Shown here: positions 42,443 to 52,332 of the stretch, in pieces
How positions within the stretch are numbered: the stretch's first letter is position 1
Layout: the number at the start of each line of letters is the position of its first letter
Source of the DNA: Chondrinema litorale
GTDB lineage: Bacteria > Bacteroidota > Bacteroidia > Cytophagales > Flammeovirgaceae
NCBI RefSeq assembly: GCF_026250525.1
Contig: NZ_CP111044.1
Coordinates: 558,001-622,000 of the forward strand
DNA length: 64,000 nt
Direction: 5' to 3'
Translations under genes and position numbers: made by a program
Notes under the pieces: model-generated
Seen by the model: the letters and a program-made list of their open reading frames with translations, nothing else
Database searches by the model: none
What the model was told of the DNA's origin: nothing

Positions 42443-43009
42443 ATGAATAAGCTTAATGCTTCAACTGCAATTTTAGTGATGGATATGCAAAACACAATAT
42501 TGGGTAACTATACTAAACTCGATTTGGAAACAATAATCCAAAATGTAAAACAATGCATAAACAAAGCTAAAGAAGAACTAATTACCATTATTTATGTGGT
42601 ACTTGGTTTTAGGAAGGGCTTTCCCGAAGTCAATAAAGATAATAAGATGTTTTCTGCTTTTAAAGAAAATTTCAAGCATTTAGAAACTTCAGAAATATCG
42701 AAAATCCATCCTGAAATTGCCCCAAATCCAGAAGATATTATTGTGAAAAAACACAGAGTTAGCGCTTTTTCAGGAAGTGATTTAGAGATGATTTTAAGAG
42801 CAGCAAATATTAATCACCTCGTATTAACAGGAGTTGCAACTAGCGGAGTTGTATTATCAACCTTTGCAGAAGCATTTGACAAAGACTACAGTTTAACAGT
42901 AATTTCTGATGCTTGTACAGATCGAGATGATGACGTGCATAAAATATTAACTGAAAAAGTTTTTCCAAGAAGAGCCGAAGTTGTGACCACAGAAGAATGG
43001 ATAAAATAA
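42443..43009 (+). CDS. Isochorismatase-family hydrolase lacking the catalytic cysteine
   Basis: 188-aa protein with the family Asp in AILVMDMQN and the Lys in DIIVKKHRVSAF. The third position, normally the Cys of a TxxCV motif, reads GVATSGVVLST, so the nucleophile is missing. EntB-type isochorismatases also lack it and hydrolyse vinyl ethers instead of amides, and a recognised subgroup carries exactly this TSGVVLST motif. It should therefore not be called a nicotinamidase. Second gene of the MarR-MFS operon. Substrate unknown. Confidence 0.88.
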   Translation: MNKLNASTAILVMDMQNTILGNYTKLDLETIIQNVKQCINKAKEELITIIYVVLGFRKGFPEVNKDNKMFSAFKENFKHLETSEISKIHPEIAPNPEDIIVKKHRVSAFSGSDLEMILRAANINHLVLTGVATSGVVLSTFAEAFDKDYSLTVISDACTDRDDDVHKILTEKVFPRRAEVVTTEEWIK

Positions 43010-43012
43010 TTT

Positions 43013-44278
43013 ATGAACACAAGAGCACAAAATATATTTAAAGCACTCAAATCTCCCAATTATAGAATATTTATTACAGGTCAGGCTATTTCGAGAATAG
43101 GCACTTGGATGGAGCGTACCGGGGTTAGCTGGGTGGTGTATGAAATGACGCATTCCACTTTCATACTTGGCCTTACTGTATTTGCTTCGCAGTTTCCATC
43201 ATTTATGTTTTCTTTATATGGTGGAATCATATCAGACAGATACAACAGACACAAAGTGGTATTATATACACAAATAGCGTCCATGGTGCAGGCGACTATT
43301 TTAGCGGTGTTAGTTTTAATGGGAGATACAGAAATATGGCATATACTGGTGCTGATTACCATACTTGGGGTTATCAACGCTTTTGATATTCCCGCTAGAC
43401 AATCACTGGTGCATCAGCTAATTGAAGACCCAGATGATTTACCAAATGCAGTTGCTCTCAACTCTTCGGTTGTAAATATAGCCAGATTAGTTGGCCCTGC
43501 CCTATCTGGTGTAATACTGAGCACGCTCGGAGCAGGTATCTGTTTCTCCATAAATGCATTAAGTTATTTAGCCGTAATTGTTTCTTTGCTATTTTTAAAA
43601 CTTAAACCTCAAATTATTAAGCCGAAAAAGCAAAGCAATCTAGTTGAAATAAAAGAAGGATTTAATTATCTCAAATCTAATCAAATACTTGCTCCAATCA
43701 CGCTTTACATTGCTGTAGTAAGTTTCTTGATTTTGCCATATAATACCTTGCTACCAGAATTTGCCAAAGAGATTTTTCATGGAGATGCACAAACATACGG
43801 ATACATTAATAGTAGCATTGGTTTCGGAGCATTGTTAGGCACCTTTTTTCTTGCAAGTATAAAAAGTGAATCTAAACAGCGAATGGTTTTACTCTTAAAT
43901 TCATTTTTATTAGGATTGAGTTTAATTGCTTTTTCATTTATCAATTATTTACCAGTAGCACTGCTAATATCAGTAATTGCCGGATTTAGCGGATTAACAC
44001 AATCTACCATTTGCTTAACCATAATTCAGACTCGCTCAGACCCAGATATGCGAGGTAGAATGATTAGCTTGTTTGCTATGGCGATGTTTGGAATGCTTCC
44101 ACTTGGTAGTTTACTAGTTGGAACAATCTCACATAATTTAGGAAGTTCGCATACTATTTTATTTGAAGGAATATTGGCCATCGTAGTTTCAATTGTATTT
44201 GCTAAATACTTGATTACGAAAAACATCAACCGAGAAACTATAGTCAACAAGATGAAGGAAAAGGTGAATAGCTTCTGA
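43013..44278 (+). CDS. MFS transporter (EntS-like exporter)
   Basis: 421-aa transporter with 11-12 membrane helices and the MFS loop motif GGIISDRYNRHKV between helices 2 and 3. Layout and motifs (WVVYEMTHSTFILGL, DIPARQSLVHQL, LGAGICFSINALSYLAVIV) fit the enterobactin-exporter/DUF894-like group. It begins 3 bp after the hydrolase gene and ends the MarR operon. Probably exports a small toxic or signalling compound that the MarR protein senses. Confidence 0.9.
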   Translation: MNTRAQNIFKALKSPNYRIFITGQAISRIGTWMERTGVSWVVYEMTHSTFILGLTVFASQFPSFMFSLYGGIISDRYNRHKVVLYTQIASMVQATILAVLVLMGDTEIWHILVLITILGVINAFDIPARQSLVHQLIEDPDDLPNAVALNSSVVNIARLVGPALSGVILSTLGAGICFSINALSYLAVIVSLLFLKLKPQIIKPKKQSNLVEIKEGFNYLKSNQILAPITLYIAVVSFLILPYNTLLPEFAKEIFHGDAQTYGYINSSIGFGALLGTFFLASIKSESKQRMVLLLNSFLLGLSLIAFSFINYLPVALLISVIAGFSGLTQSTICLTIIQTRSDPDMRGRMISLFAMAMFGMLPLGSLLVGTISHNLGSSHTILFEGILAIVVSIVFAKYLITKNINRETIVNKMKEKVNSF

Positions 44279-44319
44279 TGATAGCTAGCTAATTTTCAGA
44301 ACCTTAAATTCATATACAT

Positions 44320-44352
44320 AAAAAGACAGTGAGCGAATTCACTGCCTTTTTT
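44320..44352 (+). terminator. Terminator of the MarR operon
   Basis: AAAAAGACAGTGA and TCACTGCCTTTTTT pair with one mismatch across a 6-base loop, ending in T residues. Confidence 0.8.
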
Positions 44353-44441
44353 ATTTATCAATTTTTTTAAATGATACAAAGCAACCATTATTAAAAACTA
44401 ATCATCTAGCTGATAAAAAATAGCTCTAACCTTGATATAAT

Positions 44442-45554
44442 ATGAAATTCGTAATCACCATTTTAATTTTTAGCTTAACAATCCACTTTTTATCTGCACA
44501 AAATGAAGAACAGTTAATTCAAAAAGCGATTGAAAAGCATGGTGAAAAATTTATCAAGAACAAAAATATAAGCTCAGTATCTATAGGTGTATACAAGAAT
44601 GACAAAACCTATACAACTCATTTCGGAGAACTAGAAAAAGGTGCTAGAAACTCTCCTAACAATAAAACAATCTACGAAATCGCTTCTGTCACAAAAACAA
44701 TGACTGGTTATTTAGTTGCAAAAGCCATTTTGGAAGAAAAGCTAAAACTAGAAGATGATATTAGAGACTATTTGAAAGACGATTATCCCAATTTAGCTTT
44801 TGAGAACAATCCAATTACTATTCAACATTTACTGACACATACAGGTAGCCTTCCTCCATTTTTGCCTTTAGAAATGAATGGTGTATTTGATAAGTTTGAT
44901 GAGATTGTTCCATTCAAAGTTGACAGCATTGAAAGTAAGTATAGCAAAGATCAATTTCTTGCAGATTTACATGAAGTTGTAATTGCTAATAAACCGGGCA
45001 CTCAATATTCTTATTCCAATGTTGGTGCTGAAATCTTAGGTTATATTCTTGAAAATATCTATCAAAAAAGCATTGATAAGCTGATGCAAGAAAGCTTTTT
45101 AGAAGCCTACAATATGACCAACACAGCAATTCATCTAAATAGTGAGCAAAAAGAAAGATTGACAAAAGGATATTGGATGAGTAATGAAATTCCATCTCCT
45201 AATCAAAAAAATAAGCTTTGGGCTACTGGCAGTGGAGTAAAATCTACTTTACCAGACTTATTAGATTACATAAAAATGCAATTAGACGAATCGGATGCTA
45301 TTGCAAAGGAAAGCCATCGTATACTTTACGATAATGGAAACACATTAAAACTTGCCTACTTTTGGAGAGTATGGCAAGATAAATACGGCACTTCTTTTAA
45401 TCATCATGGTGGAACAAGTGGCATGCAAAACTGGCTTTATATATTCCCTAAATACAATCTGGGAATTTCAATTATTACCAACCAAAGCGGACCCAAAACT
45501 CCCAAATTGCTGAGTAAAACTGTAAAGAAAATATTGAAGGATGTTGTGGAGTGA
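44442..45554 (+). CDS. Secreted serine hydrolase of the class C beta-lactamase/DD-peptidase fold
   Basis: 370-aa periplasmic protein with a Sec signal (residues 1-19, ending FLSA). Active-site signatures: Ser-x-x-Lys in EIASVTKTM, Tyr-x-Asn in YSYSNVGAEIL, and HHGGTSG in place of the KTG box. The His-Gly form is common in esterase-like members and in AmpH-like peptidases. It should not be taken as a resistance gene: most proteins of this fold are peptidases or esterases. It stands alone and ends 11 bp from the convergent subtilase. Confidence 0.9.
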   Translation: MKFVITILIFSLTIHFLSAQNEEQLIQKAIEKHGEKFIKNKNISSVSIGVYKNDKTYTTHFGELEKGARNSPNNKTIYEIASVTKTMTGYLVAKAILEEKLKLEDDIRDYLKDDYPNLAFENNPITIQHLLTHTGSLPPFLPLEMNGVFDKFDEIVPFKVDSIESKYSKDQFLADLHEVVIANKPGTQYSYSNVGAEILGYILENIYQKSIDKLMQESFLEAYNMTNTAIHLNSEQKERLTKGYWMSNEIPSPNQKNKLWATGSGVKSTLPDLLDYIKMQLDESDAIAKESHRILYDNGNTLKLAYFWRVWQDKYGTSFNHHGGTSGMQNWLYIFPKYNLGISIITNQSGPKTPKLLSKTVKKILKDVVE

Positions 45555-45565
45555 TTTGAGTAAAT

Positions 45566-47038
45566 TTAGCATTTTGTTTTCATAGCCATTTCAACCGCTT
45601 TTTGTGCATTTATTCGCCCAAAACCGAAATATTCTGAGTGACCATTTGTGTCATAATTGGCATTATTAAGATCGATTTTATCTGCAGTTTCTATAATAAT
45701 CCTTTTTACTTCTGAAGAGCTTAAATCAGGATTGACTGATAGAACCAAGGCTACTAAACCAGCAACTAATGCTGTTGAACAAGATGTTCCTCCAATTTTA
45801 TACAGTTGGTGCTGCTCATTTGAATCTGTATATTGAGGGACATTAATTTCTTTTCCTGGAAAACCATAAGAAGGAGCACAAACAGTTAACTCTTTCCCAT
45901 AATTGCTAAAACTGGCTCGCCTATCTAAACTATTAGATGCACCTACTGCAATTACATCTGGATATATTGCAAAACCATGATGTGAAGCATGTCCATCTTT
46001 ATTTCCATTTATAGGTCTGTTCTCATTACCTGCAGCAAAGATTATTATACAACCTTTCTTATTTCGCCTACCTTCAGTTGAGACTTTATGAAGCAACGCT
46101 TTTAGCTTAGTGGATAATGGGAAGTTCCATGCAGAAGTAGACCAACTACAACTAATTACATCAGCAAAATTATCCATCGCATATTGGAGCATTTCGATGT
46201 AAATATTATCCGATAACCAAGTAGGCATACTCAAAGGCATTAGCGAACATTTAGGTGCTAAACCTACCATTCCTTGCCCATTCTCTTCTGCTACAGCTAA
46301 TAATGCACATGCCGTTCCATGTGTAATATCTTTCTTAGATTTAGCACTACCAAATTCTTTTGCTGCAACTATCTTATCCATTGCAACTAAATCTGGATGG
46401 GATAGATTAAAACCATTATCTATGATGCAAACTCTAACAGATCGAACACCTTTGGTGAACTTCCAAGCTCCTTCTGCTTTTACATCTGCTCCTGCTTTTA
46501 AACTATATGTACCTCCCGAATTATTTAAGTACCACTGATCTTTATAAAGCGTATCAGACGGAATATAATTCAGTGAAACTTGAGTGCTTAAATCTGGTTC
46601 AGCAATTTTAATTTCTTTATGTTTTCGTAATTCTGAGACAATTTTTAAAGGATTTCTTTTCGAAAATGATGTTAAGCGAACAGTATAAGACCTCGGCAAA
46701 TAACTAATTTGCTCAATCACTTCTAAACCAAACTTATTAAAAATTTGAAATCTCAGAACACAAGAAGTGCCATCTTTAAATTGAACAGTAATTGTATCTA
46801 GTGGTAAAACTTTTTCACCTGATATCATATCTGAATTATACAAATGCGAAATAACTTCATTGCCTCTGGCCTGTCTCAATTCTTCCATAAGGTAATCCAG
46901 GTTTTCAGAATTATTTACTGGTACTATCCGGATATCATTAGAATACTTACCTCCATCTCTTAAAAAAACAGCAAAGCAATCAGATACTTTATATAAAGTA
47001 ACCATTTCTCCTCCTATAAGAAGTTTTGTGGCCTCCAT
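45566..47038 (-). CDS. Subtilisin-like serine protease (S8) without a signal peptide
   Basis: 490-aa protease. N-terminal 150 residues act as an inhibitor-like propeptide: strands GEMVTLYKVSDCFAVFL and TITVQFKDGTSCVLRF, then DTLYKDQWYLNN before the catalytic domain. Catalytic residues: Asp in VCIIDNGFNLSHPDL, His in DITHGTACA, oxyanion Asn in FAAGNENR, Ser in GGTSCSTALVAG. No Sec or Tat signal and no type IX tail, so export, if any, is by another route. It lies 35 bp downstream of the haem peroxidase gene and is probably co-transcribed with it. The propeptide resembles that of the second subtilase at 55404-57902. Confidence 0.9.
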   Translation of the reverse strand: MEATKLLIGGEMVTLYKVSDCFAVFLRDGGKYSNDIRIVPVNNSENLDYLMEELRQARGNEVISHLYNSDMISGEKVLPLDTITVQFKDGTSCVLRFQIFNKFGLEVIEQISYLPRSYTVRLTSFSKRNPLKIVSELRKHKEIKIAEPDLSTQVSLNYIPSDTLYKDQWYLNNSGGTYSLKAGADVKAEGAWKFTKGVRSVRVCIIDNGFNLSHPDLVAMDKIVAAKEFGSAKSKKDITHGTACALLAVAEENGQGMVGLAPKCSLMPLSMPTWLSDNIYIEMLQYAMDNFADVISCSWSTSAWNFPLSTKLKALLHKVSTEGRRNKKGCIIIFAAGNENRPINGNKDGHASHHGFAIYPDVIAVGASNSLDRRASFSNYGKELTVCAPSYGFPGKEINVPQYTDSNEQHQLYKIGGTSCSTALVAGLVALVLSVNPDLSSSEVKRIIIETADKIDLNNANYDTNGHSEYFGFGRINAQKAVEMAMKTKC

Positions 47039-47073
47039 ATCTGATTGCTTTATTATGATTTAAAGTTTAAAAT

Positions 47074-48618
47074 TTATACCTCAGCTTCCTCAGCCACTGG
47101 TACTGCAGCATCAGGAGTGAGCACTTCGGCATACATCAAAATATCTTTTATTGTACTAATTTTTACATCCATTCCATTATCTGGTAATAGAATTCCATCT
47201 GATTCTATATTTGCATCATTTGTATTGTTAAAATAGCTATTAAAATCTCCTTTAACAAGTCCAGTAATGGTTTCTCCTACCAATTTACTGCCTACATAAC
47301 CTAAAGTATTGCCGTCTTTTTGAACTTTAGCTTCTTGTAAAATATAAAACCAGAGAGGCGTCATCTTAACAAAATCAGAATCTTGCATTACAGTTGTTTG
47401 TTCCTCACTTAAGCCTTCTACCAATTGACTTTCAGTTAAAGGGTCTATCCTCATAGCTTCTGCAATTGCCTGACCTGTAGGAATGCTTAATAAATAACCT
47501 CTCAATAGATTTCGCTGAGTAAGACTTGCCAATACAGATGGTGGCGGTGGAGTACCTGCAATTTTACTTAAATCGAACAAGCCTTTAGCTATAAATGGAT
47601 CAATCTTTCTAGCTAAATTAGCTGGATTTTCACCTACAAAATTTGCCCAGTCTACTACCACATCTACTCGAATATTACCTGTTGTCGGATCAATTAAATT
47701 AGCAGCTGGATCTAATATTTTCATTATATTCATGGTTGTCGCATCATTTAACACATAAGATGGACGAATCATAGAGTGCCCGAACCTGAAAGCTGAAACT
47801 GAAAACTCCAAAGGCATATAAGGGAAACTGGAATTGTAGAAAAATGGTCCATTTCTAAGAACATCATTTACAACATCTGGATCACAAACGGTTGGCAAAT
47901 AATCATTTAACACTACATATTGATAAGCCCATCTACATAACTGTCTGGCTCGACTATAAGCATCAGCATTACTCAGTCCTGAGTGATCTAAGTTATCGTT
48001 GATTTTATTGAACATTTTGAGAAAAGTAGCATGCAACTGACTGACGATTAAGTTTTCATCATTTCTCGCATCTGCGATTATTGCTTTAAAATCTTTTTTC
48101 TTATCTCTCTTAAGATCAAGAAAATTTCCTGGACCATCTACTAAAAATAAATTGAGACTTCTGTTATCAAATAACTTATCTGCCTGGCAAGTATACTTTG
48201 AGCTAAAACTAGGACCTTCGCCAAAAACACTGTCTAAATCTAGCTTTGGTCTTCTACCATTTCTTAAGTTTTGTACAATATCAAGCGGATTAAGCGGATA
48301 AATATCTGGACCATCTCCAATACTACTATAGGTAGTATTTCTATCTGTTCTAGCAGTAATATCGTGATCGATAAACTGTCCTAAATAAGTATAAATAGAT
48401 GGAATGGTTGAATTTCTTTCAGCAAAATCTTCTTCAGAAATTTCTTGGTCTGCCATTACAGTACCAAGCCTTCTTAAATAGTGAACAGTTCTTGGACCAG
48501 TAGGTAAAAGATGCGAACCATTTCTATTTAAAAAATTAAACATATAGCCAAAATCTGATTCATACAGTATTTCGGAATCATCTTGTACATCTACAAAATG
48601 TGATACGTTCTGCAACAT
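47074..48618 (-). CDS. Animal-type haem peroxidase
   Basis: 514-aa protein of the peroxidase-cyclooxygenase (animal haem peroxidase) superfamily. The distal haem motif is YTYLGQFIDHDITARTDRN with His, the proximal His is in SAFRFGHSMIRPSY, and ATFLKMFNKINDNL is the conserved segment between. It should use H2O2 to oxidise halides or organic substrates. No N-terminal signal (starts MLQNVSHFVDVQDDSE). The bacterial members are few and poorly studied. It is first of a two-gene unit with the subtilase, downstream of a two-component pair. An oxidase that may produce H2O2 is 5 kb away on the same strand. Confidence 0.9.
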   Translation of the reverse strand: MLQNVSHFVDVQDDSEILYESDFGYMFNFLNRNGSHLLPTGPRTVHYLRRLGTVMADQEISEEDFAERNSTIPSIYTYLGQFIDHDITARTDRNTTYSSIGDGPDIYPLNPLDIVQNLRNGRRPKLDLDSVFGEGPSFSSKYTCQADKLFDNRSLNLFLVDGPGNFLDLKRDKKKDFKAIIADARNDENLIVSQLHATFLKMFNKINDNLDHSGLSNADAYSRARQLCRWAYQYVVLNDYLPTVCDPDVVNDVLRNGPFFYNSSFPYMPLEFSVSAFRFGHSMIRPSYVLNDATTMNIMKILDPAANLIDPTTGNIRVDVVVDWANFVGENPANLARKIDPFIAKGLFDLSKIAGTPPPPSVLASLTQRNLLRGYLLSIPTGQAIAEAMRIDPLTESQLVEGLSEEQTTVMQDSDFVKMTPLWFYILQEAKVQKDGNTLGYVGSKLVGETITGLVKGDFNSYFNNTNDANIESDGILLPDNGMDVKISTIKDILMYAEVLTPDAAVPVAEEAEV

Positions 48619-48832
48619 AGTTTACACAGTTAAAGGTTAAAAAGTGATATGCTAATAGAAGTAATGCTTAGAAGATCTTGACAATATCGTACTAGGCTGA
48701 CTCTAAATTGAATCAGATAAATACATATCCGTATAAGGTTTTTCTTTAAAGTTTTAATAAACTAAAAAGACTCAATTGAATCAAAATTCAATAAGAGGAA
48801 ATGCTTTTAAATAATCGGCTGGTAATTAAATT

Positions 48833-49471
48833 TCAGGCTGGTACTAGTTTATTTTCAATTGCGATTCTAACTAAATGGGCTGTGTTTTTAGCATGGAGTT
48901 TACTTATAATATTCTTTCGGTGCGTCTCTACAGTATTAACTGCAATGTTTAATTTCTCCCCTATTTCTTTATTATAATCTCCGTTTACAATGTATATTAA
49001 AATTTGTTTTTCTCTTTTAGTTAAACAAACTTTTTGTTGTCTTTTCATTCTTCGGTTGCTCATACCTTCTATAACAGCACTCATTACATCCACACTAAAA
49101 TGTGAGCCTTTTTGCAGTACCATTCTTATAGCATTGAGCAATTCTCTTTTACCTGTATTTTTTAGAATGTAACCATTTACACCTAGTTCTACCATTTTGG
49201 TAACAAAACCTTTGTCGTTATACATGGTTAAAACAACAATCTTAATATCTGGAAAATTGGTCTTTATATATTCTACAGACTCGATTCCATCCATTACAGG
49301 CATATTAATATCTAAAAGCACCATATCTACTTCGATAGATGTTATCATTTTGATAAGTTGCTTTCCATTACAAGCTTTGCCAACAACTTGCATATCCGCT
49401 TCACCTTCTATAAGAGATTCGATTCCATCTAAAATTACTTGATGGTCATCGGCGATTACTAGATTTACCAT
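48833..49471 (-). CDS. NarL/LuxR-family response regulator
   Basis: 212-aa regulator: receiver with NLVIADDHQVILDGI, phospho-Asp in MVLLDINMPVMDG and Lys in YILKNTGK. The DNA-binding domain is LTKREKQILIYIVNGDYNKE followed by TVETHRKNIISKL. It starts 15 bp after the TPR kinase, so the pair is one unit. Its first likely targets are the peroxidase-subtilase genes that follow after 214 bp in the same direction. Confidence 0.93.
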   Translation of the reverse strand: MVNLVIADDHQVILDGIESLIEGEADMQVVGKACNGKQLIKMITSIEVDMVLLDINMPVMDGIESVEYIKTNFPDIKIVVLTMYNDKGFVTKMVELGVNGYILKNTGKRELLNAIRMVLQKGSHFSVDVMSAVIEGMSNRRMKRQQKVCLTKREKQILIYIVNGDYNKEIGEKLNIAVNTVETHRKNIISKLHAKNTAHLVRIAIENKLVPA

Positions 49472-49486
49472 AGTGGATCATAAAGT

Positions 49487-51556
49487 TTATGTTTCTAAAT
49501 TTAAAGGAATTTCGATAATAATTGAAGTTCCACTTCCTAAACCAGAATCAATACTAAGTTTACCTTTATGCTCTACTAATCTTGCCTCGATGTTTTTAAG
49601 CCCAATACCATTAGCAGCTAGCTGTGGATCAAACCCAACTCCATCGTCTTCTACAATTAAACTTAATGCTGTTGCTCGTTTAGTAATTTGAATTGATACT
49701 TCTCTTGCTTTTGCATGTTTTAAAATGTTTGCTAATAATTCTTGAACGATTCTATATAATGTTAATTCGAGTGTTGACTCCAATCTTCTTTTGACCCCAA
49801 ACTCGAAAATTTCAATTTGTAAACTATTTGAACTCCTGATATTATCTGCCAAACTTTCTAAAGCTGGCACCAACCCAAATTTGTATAATACTCCAGAAGC
49901 AAGGTTGTGAGAAACATTTCTAACTTCATTACAAGCTTCATCTAAAATAGTATTTGCCTTATCATACTGCTCTTTAAAAGTGTCTGCCATTTCATTTAGT
50001 TTGTTATCAAAACTGCTGAAATGATATTTTACAGTAGATAGTAAGCAGCCAATTCTATCGTGTAAATCTTGTGCTACCCTCATCCGCTCAGTTTCTTGCC
50101 CCTTGAGCAATGCATTTAATACTTCTAGCTCTTGGGCTTTCATCAAATCTGAAATTCTCCGCTCATTAATTTCTTCTATTTTTAAAGCCAGTTCTTGACT
50201 TGCCCTCTTCTTAAATTGGTAATATTTTACTGCTGAAAAAGCGACGGCTATTACCATTAAACTAAAAAAGAAAGATGCATTTCTTTGGAACGCAACTATA
50301 CTTGCTTGAGCTTCTACAAAGCTTTTCTCCATCTGTAGATGCTCTATTCTCTGTGCTTTTTTATCAGATTCATATTTCTCTATTAACTCAGCCTCACCTA
50401 AATGCTTTTGAATGGTAAATAAAGAATCTTTTAGGGATGTGTATCTTTTATAATAATTTAAGGCGAGTCCATCTTTCCCCAAGCCTTCGTAGGTAAGAGT
50501 TAAGTTTTGATATATTCTTTTTAACTCATTGGGATCGTTTGGATTGATATTTAAAGCATTGTAAAAATATTTTAATGCCTCATCAAAATTCCCTGATAAA
50601 TAATAATCCTTACCTACATTAATATAAGATGATAATACCTTCGATTCTATTTTACTTTTTTCTCTTAAGCTCAAACTTTTATTGTGATACTCAAGAGATT
50701 TATCAAAATCATTAACATGTAAATAAGCGTTACCTAAATTATCATAAAAATCAGATAAAAAGACATCACTTATAGAAAATACATCTAAGCAATTATGAAA
50801 TGTTTTAATTGCACTTTCATATAATCCCGAATCAAGTAAAATTATTCCTTTATTATATAAAGCATCTAGCATCATCGATGAATCTTCCTGATAAAGAAAG
50901 TTATTGAATGCTAAATGATTATAATGTAATGCATTTTGATAGTTATGCCTGAATTCAAATCTATTACTTAAATTCATATAAGAAACTCCCAAAGACTTAT
51001 CATTTAGTCTTTCTTTTATTTCTATACTTTTAATAAGATATTCTATACTAAGTGAATATTTCCCCTCATAAAAATAAACATTACTAATATTATTATAAGT
51101 CTTTGCTATACCCAAACTATCATTAAGTTCTGTTTTAATTGCTAGACTATTGGTAAAGTATTTTTTTGCATTATCATAATCGCTAAGGTTTTTATACAAA
51201 ACTGCTTTATTGTTATAAATTTTAGCTAAAAGAGTATCATTAGTGCCTGATAATGCAATAATAGCTGAATCATAATAAAGTAATGCTTCTCTAGGATTTA
51301 AACCATAACTTGTTATTAATCCAATTTGCTTATATGCAGTAGCCTTACCTTCATTATAATTGTATCTGTTTGATAACTTAAGAGCCTCTCTGGCATATTC
51401 CAAGGCTATTTTTTCATCTTTTTTTCTGTATTCCCATGCAAGATTATTTAGGCCATCAATTTTTAAGTAATCAGCTTTTGAGGAAACATTATGAGTTGTA
51501 TTCCTATAAAAGCAGAAGATTATTAAAATACTGAAGCCTAAATAATACTTTATCAT
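49487..51556 (-). CDS. Sensor histidine kinase with N-terminal TPR repeats
   Basis: 689-aa kinase. A short hydrophobic start (YYLGFSILIIFCFY) acts as signal or anchor. About eight tetratricopeptide repeats follow on the outer side (for example ALKYFYNALNINPNDPNELK), then one membrane helix (NASFFFSLMVIAVAFSAVKYY) and a coiled linker. HisKA_3 has the phospho-His in RVAQDLHDRIGCLLS, and the ATPase domain has ILKHAKAREV and DDGVGFDPQLAANGIGLKNI. The TPR sensor type is widespread in Bacteroidota and its ligands are unknown. It lies between an acidic His-rich protein gene (20-bp gap) and its NarL partner. Confidence 0.93.
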   Translation of the reverse strand: MIKYYLGFSILIIFCFYRNTTHNVSSKADYLKIDGLNNLAWEYRKKDEKIALEYAREALKLSNRYNYNEGKATAYKQIGLITSYGLNPREALLYYDSAIIALSGTNDTLLAKIYNNKAVLYKNLSDYDNAKKYFTNSLAIKTELNDSLGIAKTYNNISNVYFYEGKYSLSIEYLIKSIEIKERLNDKSLGVSYMNLSNRFEFRHNYQNALHYNHLAFNNFLYQEDSSMMLDALYNKGIILLDSGLYESAIKTFHNCLDVFSISDVFLSDFYDNLGNAYLHVNDFDKSLEYHNKSLSLREKSKIESKVLSSYINVGKDYYLSGNFDEALKYFYNALNINPNDPNELKRIYQNLTLTYEGLGKDGLALNYYKRYTSLKDSLFTIQKHLGEAELIEKYESDKKAQRIEHLQMEKSFVEAQASIVAFQRNASFFFSLMVIAVAFSAVKYYQFKKRASQELALKIEEINERRISDLMKAQELEVLNALLKGQETERMRVAQDLHDRIGCLLSTVKYHFSSFDNKLNEMADTFKEQYDKANTILDEACNEVRNVSHNLASGVLYKFGLVPALESLADNIRSSNSLQIEIFEFGVKRRLESTLELTLYRIVQELLANILKHAKAREVSIQITKRATALSLIVEDDGVGFDPQLAANGIGLKNIEARLVEHKGKLSIDSGLGSGTSIIIEIPLNLET

Positions 51557-51576
51557 GATTTTAAATTTTATGATTA

Positions 51577-52332
51577 TTATTCTTCATCATCACCATCTTT
51601 TGTATGAATAGATGAAGTACCATCATGACTTGCTGCTTCTATTTTATGCTCATCTTCATGATCGTGCTCATCTTCCTCATGATCGCCATGTTCTCCTTCT
51701 ATAGTATTCAACCTTACCAATCCTTCAAACTCTTTTGGAATTTCAATAGTAGGTATAGAATAACTAGTCGGAACATCAGATGCTACTTCATTTAATTTTA
51801 CACTTATGGCATAAATGCCATCCAATTGAGTCATTTTCGTTTCTTCTATAGACTTAATTTGCGTATCGTAAGATTTCAATACTGCTTCCAACATCATGGA
51901 CTTATCCTTCTGCTTTTGTAGGTACATCATCGCTTTAATTCTTCGATTTGCATCAGGAGTATCATCATCATCACTATTTTCTGCAACATTTTCTATTGCT
52001 ATTGAACCCTGCATTGATGGTATTCCTTCTAAAATAGAAGTGAGTCTAATTTTGGTTGCTTCTATATTTCCTAAATGCAACTCACTATGTTTTATCTTAA
52101 TACTTCCTTCTAGAGAGTTTACCATGTTTGTAGAAACATATATCTCATACTCAAGTACTATTTCTTCATCATGAGTTTTGTCGTATTGAATCGCTTTTTT
52201 CCTGATCTTTTGAATACCATATTTTTCACTATCTAAATCTAATTTATAAAATAGTTCATAACCTGGTTCTCCTGATTCAATATCTTTTCTTTTTTGAAGT
52301 GAGATTAAAGTTTTAATTCGTGGATTGCCCAT
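51577..52332 (-). CDS. Uncharacterised protein with an acidic His-rich tail
   Basis: 251-aa protein with no signal peptide and no recognised domain. The first 200 residues are mixed alpha/beta, with two similar openings: RIKTLISLQKRKD near the start and RRIKAMMYLQKQKD at about 128. The two halves therefore look like a tandem duplication of one domain of roughly 120 residues. The last 40 residues are an acidic His-rich segment (GDHEEDEHDHEDEHK), a plausible zinc, nickel or copper-binding tail. It is first of a three-gene unit with the TPR kinase and NarL regulator, so it may be an accessory sensor or a metal buffer for the haem/flavin enzymes nearby. Confidence 0.7.
   Translation of the reverse strand: MGNPRIKTLISLQKRKDIESGEPGYELFYKLDLDSEKYGIQKIRKKAIQYDKTHDEEIVLEYEIYVSTNMVNSLEGSIKIKHSELHLGNIEATKIRLTSILEGIPSMQGSIAIENVAENSDDDDTPDANRRIKAMMYLQKQKDKSMMLEAVLKSYDTQIKSIEETKMTQLDGIYAISVKLNEVASDVPTSYSIPTIEIPKEFEGLVRLNTIEGEHGDHEEDEHDHEDEHKIEAASHDGTSSIHTKDGDDEE

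Noticed and set aside
44442..45554. Beta-lactam resistance gene
   Set aside because: The fold is right, but the KTG box is HHGG-type and the context is not resistance. Such proteins are mostly esterases or peptidases.
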